DNA of 29,795 bases from Euryarchaeota archaeon UBA130 (GCA_002505775.1 DAVY01000010.1:1-29795); one strand, 5' to 3'. Numbered from the stretch's first letter, positions 7,084 to 16,383 are shown. Numbers and translations are program-made. The notes: generated by a model not told the origin, from the sequence alone.

Positions 7084-8826
7084 ATGAGACAATTAATCCA
7101 TGAATGTGTCCCACTAATTCTCAAGGCTGTTTCTGATTTGGGAATCAGAGATGAACAGATTCTTAGTTTATTGGGACCAGCCACAGACACAAGGATGGCA
7201 GATGTGGCAATGCCATGCCATTCCCTGTCTGCACTTCTAAAGAAGTCCCCGATGAATATTTCCGAAGAAATATGTAGCCTCATTTCCTCCCCTCTAGAGG
7301 GTATTGCCTTTACATCATCAGCCAACGGATTTGTTAACCTCAAGGCTAATCCAGAATGGCTTTCATCGAAAATAATGGCACTTCTTCCAGATGAGAGGCT
7401 TGGAGTAGCCGAAGATGAGCCAAGGAAAATTGTTGTTGACTACTCAGCGCCAAATGTAGCCAAAGAAATGCACGTTGGTCACTTGAGATCTACTGTTATT
7501 GGAGACTCTATTGTCAGGATGCTTGAATTCAAGGGTCACAACGTTATCAGGGAGAATCACATAGGCGACTGGGGGACCCCATTCGGAATGCTCATTGAGC
7601 ATCTCATTGATATCGGAGAGGAAGACTTCACTTTGGAGAAGGGGATATCAGATTTCGACCATTTCTACAAAGAAGCCAGGTCTAAGTTCGAGAGTGATGA
7701 AATCTTCGCAGATCGGTCCAGATCCAGGGTTGTCCTTCTACAGGGCGAGGATGATAATACCCTGCGTTTATGGGGAATATTAGTTGGCGTCTCTACAACC
7801 TATTTCAATGAGGTATACCAGATGCTGGATGTCCTTTTGGAGGATAATGACCTAATGGGGGAGTCAGCCTACAGGCATCTTCTCCCTCAAGTTGTGTCTA
7901 GGTTGAATGAATCAGGGTTATTGGAAAATAGCGATGGAGCCAGTGTCGTCTATTTAGGAGGTAAGTGGGTAAACAGAAAGGGCGAACCACTCCCTGTAAT
8001 TATCAGAAAAGGTGATGGTGGCTTCAATTACTCTACCTCAGATCTAGCATGCATTATCGATCGTGTGGAGAGATTAGCTTGTGATGACCTATTGTATGTG
8101 GTCGGTACTCCTCAAAAACAGCATTTCGAGATGGTTTTCGAAGTGGCAAAAAGAGCCGGATTTATGCAAAGTAGACATAATGCCACCCATGTTAATTTTG
8201 GATCAGTTCTAGATTCCAATGGCCAGATGTTGAAGAGTAGGGCCGGCCACTCTGTGAAACTTGTTGACTTGTTAAGAGAGGCCATATCAAGGGCTAAAGA
8301 CTCGATTTCTCTAAAGAATCCCAATCTCAAGGGAGAAGAAAAGGAGAGAGTCTCTAAGATGATAGGAATCGGTGCTGTGAAGTATGCAGATTTATGCACA
8401 GACAGAACTAGGGACTATACCTTTGACTGGGAAAAAATGCTATCCTTCGAGGGAAATACCGCCCCTTATCTGCAGTACTCACATGCTAGGATATGTAGAG
8501 TTTTTTCACTATCAAATATGGACAGAGACGACGTCAAAGATGCCAACATAATCATTGAATCCGAGGAGGAGCTGAACTTAGCCAGATGCGTCATGAACTT
8601 CTCAGAGGCCGTAGACAACGCATCATCAACACTCCAACCTCACAAATTATGTAATCACATTCACTCAACCTCTTCTGCGTTCGCAAGTTTCTACGAGGCT
8701 TGCCCAATACTGAAGACAGAGAATGAGGTCACAATGAAAAGTAGGCTAGCATTATGTGATTTGACAGCTAGATGCATCTCAATCGGCTTAGGAATGCTAG
8801 GAATACAGTCTCCAGAGAAGATGTAG
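7084..8826 (+). CDS. argS: Arginyl-tRNA synthetase
   Basis: A 580-residue class I aminoacyl-tRNA synthetase that charges tRNA-Arg. An N-terminal additional domain (about residues 1-110) precedes the catalytic core, which opens with DYSAPNVAKEMHVGHLRST; HVGH at 130-133 is the HIGH motif. GDWGTPFGML is typical of ArgRS. The KMSKS loop is in the relaxed form LKSRAGH, normal for many ArgRS. The helical DALR anticodon-binding domain follows, with YLQYSHARICRV. GAGG overlapping the aRF1 stop serves as ribosome binding site 6 bases before the ATG, so the two genes are probably co-transcribed. The gene ends 27 bases before the convergent peroxiredoxin gene. Confidence 0.96.
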   Translation: MRQLIHECVPLILKAVSDLGIRDEQILSLLGPATDTRMADVAMPCHSLSALLKKSPMNISEEICSLISSPLEGIAFTSSANGFVNLKANPEWLSSKIMALLPDERLGVAEDEPRKIVVDYSAPNVAKEMHVGHLRSTVIGDSIVRMLEFKGHNVIRENHIGDWGTPFGMLIEHLIDIGEEDFTLEKGISDFDHFYKEARSKFESDEIFADRSRSRVVLLQGEDDNTLRLWGILVGVSTTYFNEVYQMLDVLLEDNDLMGESAYRHLLPQVVSRLNESGLLENSDGASVVYLGGKWVNRKGEPLPVIIRKGDGGFNYSTSDLACIIDRVERLACDDLLYVVGTPQKQHFEMVFEVAKRAGFMQSRHNATHVNFGSVLDSNGQMLKSRAGHSVKLVDLLREAISRAKDSISLKNPNLKGEEKERVSKMIGIGAVKYADLCTDRTRDYTFDWEKMLSFEGNTAPYLQYSHARICRVFSLSNMDRDDVKDANIIIESEEELNLARCVMNFSEAVDNASSTLQPHKLCNHIHSTSSAFASFYEACPILKTENEVTMKSRLALCDLTARCISIGLGMLGIQSPEKM

Positions 8827-8853
8827 TATCGATAGAAGGAAAGTGAAAAATCC

Positions 8854-9321
8854 TCACATTGATGATGCGAATTCTATTATCTCATCATAATTAGGCTCGA
8901 TGCCAGGATTTTCAGCTTCCCAACGGTATTGGATAACTCCCTCGCCATCCACTATGATAACAACCCGATTCGCACAAATATACCCCTCAATACCACCAAG
9001 CCCCTCGAAAGAAGCGCCATAACTTTCGACAACCTTCCTATCGATATCTGATAGGAGTTTGAAATCAATGCCATACTTCCTAGCAAACTCAGCATTCGCC
9101 CATGGGGAATCTACACTGATTCCAAGAACTACAGTGTCCGACTCACTAAGTCTACTGAAATTGTCTTGAAAAGTACACATTTCTTTGTCGCAAACACCCG
9201 TAAATGCCCCTGGATAGAATGCCAGAATAACATTTTTTCCATGGTAATCTGCGAGGTTTACATCACTCTTATCAGTCGTTTTCAGTGTAAAGGCAGGAGC
9301 GGCATCTCCAACTTTGACCAT
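8854..9321 (-). CDS. Peroxiredoxin, PrxQ/BCP type
   Basis: A 155-residue thiol peroxidase that reduces hydrogen peroxide and organic peroxides with electrons from thioredoxin-like donors. The active-site segment is FYPGAFTGVCDKEMC: peroxidatic Cys44 within PxxxTxxC, and a second cysteine at 49, the five-residue spacing of PrxQ/BCP enzymes in which that cysteine resolves the disulfide. The N-terminal GDAAPAFTL and the SVDSPWANAEFARKYGI segment are typical of the family. A third cysteine lies near residue 117. It stands alone on the minus strand, convergent with argS. Confidence 0.92.
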   Translation of the reverse strand: MVKVGDAAPAFTLKTTDKSDVNLADYHGKNVILAFYPGAFTGVCDKEMCTFQDNFSRLSESDTVVLGISVDSPWANAEFARKYGIDFKLLSDIDRKVVESYGASFEGLGGIEGYICANRVVIIVDGEGVIQYRWEAENPGIEPNYDEIIEFASSM

Positions 9322-9386
9322 ATCCGCCCCCGGTCATCGGTAGCGTATATCGGTTTCGTATTCCAACTAACCCTCATCCAACGCGG

Positions 9387-11105
9387 CTAAGTCCTTTCCC
9401 CGTAGGACAAGTATCTGACCAACGATCCTAGGATGATTCCGGAAACAGCTAGGCTTTCCTCGTTGAATCTATCCATTCTATCGAGATATGTGTGATACTC
9501 GCTAGATCCTGAACCATAGCATACCACGGCTCTGCCGTAATCTATGCCATCATCTGGCCTATTGTCAATTTCGTATACAAACGGGGCATGGTCCGAATTG
9601 TAAGGCATAGAACTAGAGGGGATCCTGTTCACATTCACATTGTATTTCGATGCCAATTCCGGATATACTTTGGAGAATTCAGAATTTATTCCTCTGAGAA
9701 TATCCACATCCTTAGCACTATTTCCATAAATTGTTAACCCACTATTTCTCTCTAAATCGACATGGCTCATGTCCATGTTAATGTGTAATCGCAAACCGTC
9801 AGACAACATCCCCCGATATTTGTCGACCCATTCTTTTGACCCCCAGAGGCCTTCTTCCTCCCCTCCCCATGTGCAGAAGTAAATGGTGAATTCAGGGTCT
9901 CCTAGTTCGGATTGGAGGATTGAGAACTGCCTAGCCATTTCTTGTAGAGTAGCGACTCCAGATGTATCGTCCACTGCTCCAGCCCCATTGTATACTGTAT
10001 CATGATGAGCCCCAATAACAATCACCGACTCAGATTTGCCCTCGATAATTCCACATGGAACATGAATAGTTGAAATCGCCTGATTGTCTACATCGACCCT
10101 CATCTGTAATCTACCGTCACCACCTATGACATTCTCAGAGATAGCATTACCAACGCTCTTCGAGACCATAATGAAACCGAAAGAATCCGGAATGAAGTCA
10201 AATCTTGAGATGTCTATGCCCTTGAAGTAAGGGACACAATCATTCATTATTAACTCATCACAATTAACCATAGTGTTAACTGTAATCATTGAATTAACGT
10301 CATTCGCCAATGCTCTTTCCAGTAAATCCGTGTTCCCATCTGTCCCATCTTCTATCCAGATCATCGCAATCTTGCTTGCCGCAGAGGCCCAATCGGAATC
10401 TTCACTCCCATTTCCGAGATCGATAATTTCCGCATTCTCTGAGTGGAAGATATCTACTGAACCACTGTAGCCTTGGATCACGTAGTCCTCTCTGTGCGTA
10501 TATTGGATAATTTCACGATTCAAATCTGCAGCTGAGCATGGCGTGGGGCCTCCAAATATCGAGCCAATGTCTCCAGGGATACATATGGAGAGATCCGGCT
10601 CGTTGCCAATTTGGAAAATATTCACATCAAACTCATCCATAGTGGATGGTATTCCCATTGATGTGAAGTTAGTCTTGATTGAATTCGCAGTATTTTCCTC
10701 TTCGACAGTACCTGACATCCTGCCTTCCCACTCTGGGTGCCCCAAATCCACCAAGGTTTGGGCGTAATCCCTTGTCATAGTGTAATCAAACTCCAGTAAA
10801 ACATAGTCCGGCTCCCCTTTAACCAAATCCAATATTTCATCACTGTAGATTATAGCTCCCCCGGACCCCCCGACTAACAATACAGAGATAACAATCAAAG
10901 TTGGCAGTGGGACTGACCTAACCCTTCCGAAGAAATCTATTCTCCAATTCTCAGGGGATTCTTCAGCGATTACCGCATCAAAAACTGAGTTTTCTAGACG
11001 TCCAATAAGCACATCCTTTCTACCAGAAACCGGCATTCCCCTGGCTCTCAAAGCCTCTTTTAGCTCAGAAACCGAATAGTCAGACCAAGGTTTCGCGCCT
11101 TCCAT
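9387..11105 (-). CDS. SAP domain - TM helix - M28 metallopeptidase fusion
   Basis: About 572 residues from the ATG at 11105; a GTG at 11123 gives six more. Residues about 8-42 (WSDYSVSELKEALRARGM, SGRKDVLIGRLE) form a SAP motif, usually DNA-binding. Residues about 66-87 are a single membrane helix. The rest, probably outside the cell, is an M28 aminopeptidase-like domain with all expected di-zinc residues: His367 in AHHDT, Asp379 in DDTSG, Glu416/417 in GEEEGLWGS, Asp445 in NMDMS and His538 in HTYLD. About 260 residues between the helix and the zinc core probably include a PA-like insert. The catalytic set looks intact, so an active surface peptidase is expected. It is the last gene of the long minus-strand run. 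Confidence 0.88.
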   Translation of the reverse strand: MEGAKPWSDYSVSELKEALRARGMPVSGRKDVLIGRLENSVFDAVIAEESPENWRIDFFGRVRSVPLPTLIVISVLLVGGSGGAIIYSDEILDLVKGEPDYVLLEFDYTMTRDYAQTLVDLGHPEWEGRMSGTVEEENTANSIKTNFTSMGIPSTMDEFDVNIFQIGNEPDLSICIPGDIGSIFGGPTPCSAADLNREIIQYTHREDYVIQGYSGSVDIFHSENAEIIDLGNGSEDSDWASAASKIAMIWIEDGTDGNTDLLERALANDVNSMITVNTMVNCDELIMNDCVPYFKGIDISRFDFIPDSFGFIMVSKSVGNAISENVIGGDGRLQMRVDVDNQAISTIHVPCGIIEGKSESVIVIGAHHDTVYNGAGAVDDTSGVATLQEMARQFSILQSELGDPEFTIYFCTWGGEEEGLWGSKEWVDKYRGMLSDGLRLHINMDMSHVDLERNSGLTIYGNSAKDVDILRGINSEFSKVYPELASKYNVNVNRIPSSSMPYNSDHAPFVYEIDNRPDDGIDYGRAVVCYGSGSSEYHTYLDRMDRFNEESLAVSGIILGSLVRYLSYGERT

Positions 11106-11165
11106 GGGCCTGTTAGATCGCACTAACTATTGAACCCATTTGGAACTAGCTCTGCTAATGACGGA

Positions 11166-11744
11166 TTAATCAAGGGAAGCTTCGTCGCCGGTCCAACGTC
11201 TTCCAACACTATGTTGGACTCCCATTTGATCAAGAATTCTCGCAACTACGAAGTCTACGAGGTCTTCAATGCTTTCAGGCGAGTTGTAGAAACCCGGATT
11301 TGCAGGAAGAATAACTACTCCCCAAGAGGACAATTTAGCCATTGCTTCAAGATGAGGTGTCGGAGCAGGAGTTTCTCTGGGGACCAAAATTAGCTTCCTC
11401 CTCTCTTTTATCGCCACCAAAGCACTCCGTGTGGACAAATTATCCGATATTCCAGCACCTATTTTCCCAATCGTGGTTCCACTCGCGGGACATATGACGT
11501 ATGCGTCATACAAGGCCGATCCCGATGCAGGGCGAGCGGCTAGATTCGCATTTTTATGCAGGGATACCCCAGGGATTTTAGCTAAGTCCTTTGAAGAAAT
11601 TTCACACTCTAATTGAAGGTTGATATCTCCAGCCTTACTTACGATTAGATCTATCTCCCATCCTGCCTTACTCAACTCTTCAATCAGTCTAACTCCATAA
11701 CGGGCCCCTGACGCCCCCGTCACCGCCACTACCGCACTAGGCAT
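11166..11744 (-). CDS. ubiX: UbiX-type flavin prenyltransferase
   Basis: A 192-residue enzyme that joins a dimethylallyl unit to FMN, making the prenylated flavin needed by UbiD-type decarboxylases. The signs are the N-terminal VAVTGASGARYGVRLIEEL flavin loop, CPASGTTIGKIGAGISDNL in the centre, and LVPRETPAPTPHLEAMAKL, the conserved PRETP phosphate-binding block; the C-terminal PANPGFYNSPESIEDLVDFV is also standard. No ubiD is in the window. It lies 36 bases downstream of the class V aminotransferase on the same strand. Confidence 0.93.
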   Translation of the reverse strand: MPSAVVAVTGASGARYGVRLIEELSKAGWEIDLIVSKAGDINLQLECEISSKDLAKIPGVSLHKNANLAARPASGSALYDAYVICPASGTTIGKIGAGISDNLSTRSALVAIKERRKLILVPRETPAPTPHLEAMAKLSSWGVVILPANPGFYNSPESIEDLVDFVVARILDQMGVQHSVGRRWTGDEASLD

Positions 11745-11780
11745 GGTGCAACGGTGATGACCTTGCCCTTGAATGGTTGC

Positions 11781-12974
11781 CTAGAGCCCTAGTATGGAAA
11801 TCAATGAATCTGAAAGGTATTTGTACTCTTCCTTGCTATTGTATAACTGAGCTGAAATCCTGATATATTTACTATTATGATTGGGCCACGAAATTACCGG
11901 AACTTGTATCCTGTAATCATCATAAAGTTGGTTATGTATTGGATCCCCATCAAGCGGAATCGATTTGATATCCTCGTTCGAGGGAAATTCAACGGACGAC
12001 ATCGACGAAATCATGAAATCAGGCGTTGGGGGAGTGGTATCTAGAGCTTCACATATCAAGTCCCTTCCAAAAATTGCCATCTGGCGGTTTCTCTCCATTA
12101 TCTCTGTCCATCCTCCATGGACCATGGAACCTACATGCTTAATTGCATGTGGTATGCATAGCCATGGACTTGGGTCACGAGTTCCCGTCCAGTCGAATTC
12201 CAGTCTAAATTTTTCATTGGGTGCTAACTCACTTGAGTGACCGTGCCCGATTACGAGTGGCTTTACCCCACTCCTCTTGTCTTCTCTGATATGAAGGAAT
12301 GCAGAGCCCTTCGGAGTACAAATCCACTTGTGACAGTTGCCAGTTATGTAAGAAGCATTCAGTTTATCGACATCCAAAGGAACAATTCCCGGGCCATGTG
12401 CGGCGTCTACTAGGACATCGACCCCCCTTTCTTGAATCATTTCAACTAGTTTCTCGAATGGCATCCTAATTCCTGTAGGACTAGACACTGTGTCAATCAT
12501 TGCTAGAACTGTTTTTTCGTTGATCGCTGACATAATCGGGTCGATAATATCAGAATCATCATCTATCCTGAATGGAATCCTAACGACAACCGTCCTAGCC
12601 CCTGACCTATTTGTGACGAAATCAATCGCATTTCTGCATGCTTGGTAAGCGTGGTCTGGGACGATTATCTCATCTCCTTCTGAGAGGTCAAGCGACCTGA
12701 GAATTGTATTAACCCCAGTAGTAGCATTAGCAACAAACAACATGCCCTCAGGATCGGCATTAAGGAACCTAGACAGCTCCCAAACAGAATCCTGCCACAT
12801 CTCATTGCTGAGCTTTTCTATGAAGTGAACAGGATCCCTTTCCATCAGTCTTCTAATCCTACCCTGCTCTTCCATAACCGAAACGGGTGTGGCGCCGAAT
12901 GATCCATGATTTAGGAAAACGGTTTCTTGACTCAATCCCCAATGATTGAACATCTCGCTTTTCTTAGGAATCAT
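11781..12974 (-). CDS. Class V aminotransferase-fold PLP enzyme, isopenicillin N epimerase-like
   Basis: A 397-residue PLP enzyme of the CefD-like branch of aminotransferase class V. It shows the NHGSFGATP N-terminal block, the ANATTGVN phosphate-binding segment, VDAAHGPG with Asp190 and His193 near the cofactor, and TGNCHKW with Lys216 as the PLP-binding lysine. The C-terminal RIQVPVISWP and IRISAQLYNSKEEY are typical of this subgroup. The cysteine loop of cysteine desulfurases is absent, so a sulfur-donor role is unlikely. Its ATG overlaps the lipB stop in an ATGA quadruplet, so the two are translationally coupled. The reaction is unknown: epimerase, transaminase or lyase are all possible. 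Confidence 0.88.
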   Translation of the reverse strand: MIPKKSEMFNHWGLSQETVFLNHGSFGATPVSVMEEQGRIRRLMERDPVHFIEKLSNEMWQDSVWELSRFLNADPEGMLFVANATTGVNTILRSLDLSEGDEIIVPDHAYQACRNAIDFVTNRSGARTVVVRIPFRIDDDSDIIDPIMSAINEKTVLAMIDTVSSPTGIRMPFEKLVEMIQERGVDVLVDAAHGPGIVPLDVDKLNASYITGNCHKWICTPKGSAFLHIREDKRSGVKPLVIGHGHSSELAPNEKFRLEFDWTGTRDPSPWLCIPHAIKHVGSMVHGGWTEIMERNRQMAIFGRDLICEALDTTPPTPDFMISSMSSVEFPSNEDIKSIPLDGDPIHNQLYDDYRIQVPVISWPNHNSKYIRISAQLYNSKEEYKYLSDSLISILGL

Positions 12975-13645
12975 GAATCCCCCTCTCCCAGGTACTCTAA
13001 AACAGGACTTCTTCTGAGAGCAATATCACACGTGGAAATAAACGCCTTCTGGATACGTTTGGTATCTATGGTTAAACCATCAATATCCTCCATGTATCCA
13101 AGCTTATTCAGGCAGGTGTGAACCCCCTCCTCCAGACCACATCCTGAAAGCCCCTCTACCCTATCACCCGGTGTGTTGACATTAATTGACATTCCATGCC
13201 TGCTTACCCACTTGAGAAAAGACAGGCCTATCGAACAAACCTTGTATCCATCGACCCAAACTCCTTGCATAGCCTCATCTTTGTAGGAACTGATGCCACA
13301 ATCCGCCAGAGCGGCAACCGCCCAATCCTCCAACGCTCCAATTACAGCTCTCACGTTCTGCATGTCTCCCTCCCACTTGATAATCGGGTAAACAACCAAT
13401 TGACCGGGCCCATGCCATGTAACTCCCCCTCCCCTATCCGTTTCGAATGTAGGATAGTCGACTACTGATGTCTGTTCTCTTCTAGCTTTGGGGCCCAAAG
13501 TAACGACTTCTTCATGCTCCACAAAAATCAGTGTGTCTGGAATCTCTTCATCTATCCTTTTCCTCTGGAGTTCCTTCATTAAATCAAACACAGCCGAGTA
13601 ATCTCTGATTCCGAGATTGAGAATATGAATTTCTTTCAACGACAC
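12971..13645 (-). CDS. lipB: Octanoyltransferase LipB
   Basis: A 224-residue enzyme that moves an octanoyl group from a carrier protein to the lipoyl-domain lysine of 2-oxoacid dehydrogenases, the first step of lipoate assembly. It has LIFVEHEEVVTLG, the RGGGVTWHGPGQLVVYP block, the catalytic Lys135 in YKVCSIG and Cys169 in LSGCGLEEG; their 34-residue spacing equals that of characterised LipB proteins. The start is a GTG at 13645, but GAGG lies 7 bases before a TTG at 13639, which may be the real start. It follows lpd by 3 bases and overlaps the downstream aminotransferase by 4. Confidence 0.95.
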   Translation of the reverse strand: MSLKEIHILNLGIRDYSAVFDLMKELQRKRIDEEIPDTLIFVEHEEVVTLGPKARREQTSVVDYPTFETDRGGGVTWHGPGQLVVYPIIKWEGDMQNVRAVIGALEDWAVAALADCGISSYKDEAMQGVWVDGYKVCSIGLSFLKWVSRHGMSINVNTPGDRVEGLSGCGLEEGVHTCLNKLGYMEDIDGLTIDTKRIQKAFISTCDIALRRSPVLEYLGEGDS

Positions 13646-13648
13646 ACC

Positions 13649-15085
13649 TCAGACAGAATGAATGGCGTGTCCAAGTGTTTTCAGAACACTTTCATGGAAT
13701 GCTTCTGCCATTGTCGGGTGGGCATGGACTGTTCCTGATATGTCCTCCAGTAGGGCGCCCATTTCCAATGCCAGAATAAATTCCCCATGCAACTCGGCAA
13801 CATGGCTACCGACTGCTTGAATTCCCAGTATGACATTATCGCTCTCTCTGGCAACGACTCTGACGAATCCTCCAGTTTTCTCGGCCTCTAACGTAAGCGC
13901 TCTTCCATTAGCGGCAAGGGGAAATTTTCCTACTATTATCTCCTCTCCTCGCTCTCTTGCTTCATCGGGGCTTAGCCCGACAGATACGATCTCAGGCTCC
14001 GTGAAAACGATGGCTGGTATTGCAACCTTATCAAACTCCCTCGCCATTCCGGAGATTATCTCTGCTACCATCTCTCCTTGGGCACTTGCCTTGTGGGCGA
14101 GCATCGGCTCCCCAGCCACATCTCCAATAGCGTAAACTCCTGGGACATTTGTTCTGCATTGTCTGTCAGTCCTGATGAATCTTCCAGATTGGTCCATTCT
14201 AACTCCCATTGTCTCTAGGCCCCAGTCTTTGGTGTTCGGCCTCCTCCCAACTGTTACAAGAATTTTATCAACCTTTAGTGTTCGAACTTCTCCTTCCTTC
14301 TCATAAGCGAGCTCTACTTTCTTAGAAGCTCCTTTGCCCTTAATCTCTGAGCCTCTGGCCAAAGCTCCGGTATGTACAGTTACTCCATGCTTTTTCAGCC
14401 ACACCTCAAGTGGCCTTCTAAGCTCCTTGTCAAAAATTCCCAAGATACTATCCATTCCTTCGATTACAGTGACTTCCGACCCAAGTTTAGAAAGTGCGCA
14501 ACCAAGCTCCAGCCCTATGTAACCCCCTCCAACTATAGCAACTTTGGAAGGAAGGGAGCCTAGCTCAAGGGCACCGGTTGATGAAAGAATAAACTCTTCA
14601 TCACAGGGCATGAAAGGGAGGTCAATGTGAGAGGACCCAGTAGCGATAATGACATTCTCAGCTTCTATCTCAACATCTCCATCTTTGGAAGATACAATAC
14701 ACCTCTTGGGGCCAGTAAATTTTGCCCATCCTTTGATTAGCTCGACTCCAGAACCTTTCAGTAAAGACTCGACTCCCTTGTTTAGACGGTCAACGATGGA
14801 GTCCTTCCAAGAAACTAGGGATGCCATATTCAGCTGAGGCGGTGAGTCAATGGAGATTCCCATGTGGCCTTTCTCTGAACTGTGCATGGAGATTGACTCA
14901 AACCTCTCAGCGGCATGAATCATCGCCTTACTGGGAATGCACCCCCTGATCAGACAGGTACCTCCGGCCTTGTCTCCTTCCACAACAATAGTGTCTAATC
15001 CCAATTGTCCAGACCTAATCCCAGCAACATATCCACCTGGACCAGCCCCCACTATCAATACCTGACATTTCCTAACTTCAGCCAT
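13649..15085 (-). CDS. lpd: Dihydrolipoyl dehydrogenase (E3)
   Basis: A 478-residue FAD enzyme that reoxidises the dihydrolipoyl arm of 2-oxoacid dehydrogenases with NAD+. The FAD-binding GAGPGGY is at residues 13-19. The redox disulfide is Cys44/Cys49 in GGTCLIRGCIPSK. The NAD-binding IVGGGYIGLELG, the second FAD motif VYAIGDVAGEPMLAHKA, and the C-terminal HAHPTMAEAFHE with the catalytic His-Glu pair are all intact. It sits between E2 (8-base gap upstream) and lipB (3-base gap downstream), so it is the dedicated E3 of this complex. Confidence 0.96.
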   Translation of the reverse strand: MAEVRKCQVLIVGAGPGGYVAGIRSGQLGLDTIVVEGDKAGGTCLIRGCIPSKAMIHAAERFESISMHSSEKGHMGISIDSPPQLNMASLVSWKDSIVDRLNKGVESLLKGSGVELIKGWAKFTGPKRCIVSSKDGDVEIEAENVIIATGSSHIDLPFMPCDEEFILSSTGALELGSLPSKVAIVGGGYIGLELGCALSKLGSEVTVIEGMDSILGIFDKELRRPLEVWLKKHGVTVHTGALARGSEIKGKGASKKVELAYEKEGEVRTLKVDKILVTVGRRPNTKDWGLETMGVRMDQSGRFIRTDRQCRTNVPGVYAIGDVAGEPMLAHKASAQGEMVAEIISGMAREFDKVAIPAIVFTEPEIVSVGLSPDEARERGEEIIVGKFPLAANGRALTLEAEKTGGFVRVVARESDNVILGIQAVGSHVAELHGEFILALEMGALLEDISGTVHAHPTMAEAFHESVLKTLGHAIHSV

Positions 15086-15093
15086 AGTTAACC

Positions 15094-16383
15094 CTACATG
15101 AAAATCATTGCAGGATGCTCCAACATCCTTTTGAGGTGCTGAACCAACCTTGCCCCATCGGCGCCATCAATTACCCTGTGGTCGAATGAGCTGGATAGAT
15201 TCATGATTCTCCTTACAACAATCTGACCATTTCGGACAACGGGCTTATCTCTGGCTTTATGGACTCCCAGAATTGCCATTTCAGGATGGTTAATGATTGG
15301 CGTTGCACCGAGTCCACCATCCCTGCCTAAGCTGGTTATAGTGAAGGTTGAGCCTGTTAGGTCATCAAGACTTGAAGTACCTGCCCGGGCATCCCCTGAG
15401 ACTCTAATTAGATCACTAGCGGCCTGCCAGATATCCATAGCCTCAACATTCTTGACAACCGGAACGTAAAGCCCCCTATCGGTCTGAGTGGCAATGCCGA
15501 TGTGTACAGCCTCATGCCGATGAACGACTCCATCCCCATCATAGAAATGCCCATTACATTCAGGGTGCTCGGGCATTATCTTTGCTAGTGCCATCATTAT
15601 GAATGGAAGGTAAGTTAGTTTCGGTTGATCTTCGGACCTACTAGAGTTTAGTGCCTGCCTAAGTGCCTCCAGCTCAGTAACATCTACTTCTTCGAAATAT
15701 GAGAAATGTGGTATTGAGAACGCACTCTTGACCATCTGCTCAGAAATTTTCCTTCTCAAACCCACAATCTTGACCTCGTTAACTCCGCTCCTTTTCGTGG
15801 AATAGGCCGACGGAGGGGCCCCCATGACAGCTCCTCCGCCTGCCACGAACGCGTCAATGTCTGCGTGTCTTATTCTGCCGGCGGGACCACTTCCACTAAG
15901 TGAACCGAGGTCTATACCCGCCTCCCTTGCCCTCTTCCTAACTGCAGGACTTGCCAAAATTGGCGCACCAATACCTTTGGTAATTACTGGAGCAATCTCG
16001 GGAGCAGGAGTTGTTGGTTTTTTGGAGGGCTTCTCTACCTCTACCTTCTTTTCTTCTATCTCAGGTGGCGCCGTCTCCTCAGGCTCAACTTTCAATTCCG
16101 AGGGCACGTTTTCAGATGCATCGACTGGAGTCGTGCCGACCGCTCCTGTGTCGAACTCAATTAATACTGAGCCAACTGCAATCATGTCCCCAACTTCCCC
16201 GTTTAGGGACACTACCGTTCCATCTGTTGGGGACGGTATCGTAACTGTGGCCTTATCCGTCATCACGTCCACTACTGGATCGTCCTCTGAGACAGAGTCT
16301 CCGACCGAAACATGCCATGTTACTACCTCTCCCTCGACTACACCTTCTCCAATATCGGGTAACTTGAACTCATAATTCGCCAT
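15094..16383 (-). CDS. bkdB: Dihydrolipoyl acyltransferase (E2) of branched-chain 2-oxoacid dehydrogenase
   Basis: The 429-residue core subunit that carries the lipoyl arm and transfers the acyl group to CoA. Residues 1-80 are one lipoyl domain with the target Lys44 in MTDKATVTIPSP, the sequence preferred in branched-chain E2s. A Pro/Glu/Lys/Ala-rich linker (about 85-140) leads to the E1/E3-binding domain at 143-180 (ASPAVRKRAREAGIDL, GSGPAGRI). The catalytic domain ends with SFDHRVIDGADG, giving His402 and Asp406 of the active site. Only 1 base separates it from the E1 beta stop. The low-complexity linker gives a spurious long open frame on the other strand, which I discard. Confidence 0.95.
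   Translation of the reverse strand: MANYEFKLPDIGEGVVEGEVVTWHVSVGDSVSEDDPVVDVMTDKATVTIPSPTDGTVVSLNGEVGDMIAVGSVLIEFDTGAVGTTPVDASENVPSELKVEPEETAPPEIEEKKVEVEKPSKKPTTPAPEIAPVITKGIGAPILASPAVRKRAREAGIDLGSLSGSGPAGRIRHADIDAFVAGGGAVMGAPPSAYSTKRSGVNEVKIVGLRRKISEQMVKSAFSIPHFSYFEEVDVTELEALRQALNSSRSEDQPKLTYLPFIMMALAKIMPEHPECNGHFYDGDGVVHRHEAVHIGIATQTDRGLYVPVVKNVEAMDIWQAASDLIRVSGDARAGTSSLDDLTGSTFTITSLGRDGGLGATPIINHPEMAILGVHKARDKPVVRNGQIVVRRIMNLSSSFDHRVIDGADGARLVQHLKRMLEHPAMIFM

Noticed and set aside
8200..8260. Apparent loss of the KMSKS motif in ArgRS
   Set aside because: The LKSRAGH form is common in arginyl-tRNA synthetases, so this is not a defect.
11130..11393. Plus-strand open frame of 87 residues at the ubiX 3' end
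   Set aside because: It is mostly antisense to the well-supported flavin prenyltransferase and resembles no family.
11781..12974. Cysteine desulfurase supplying sulfur to LipA
   Set aside because: The fold is right but the catalytic cysteine loop is missing and the C-terminal block matches the CefD-like subgroup.
15824..16375. 183-residue open frame opposite the E2 gene
   Set aside because: It is antisense to the lipoyl domain, linker and E1/E3-binding domain of E2; its Ser/Thr/Pro-rich composition mirrors the low-complexity linker and it matches no family.
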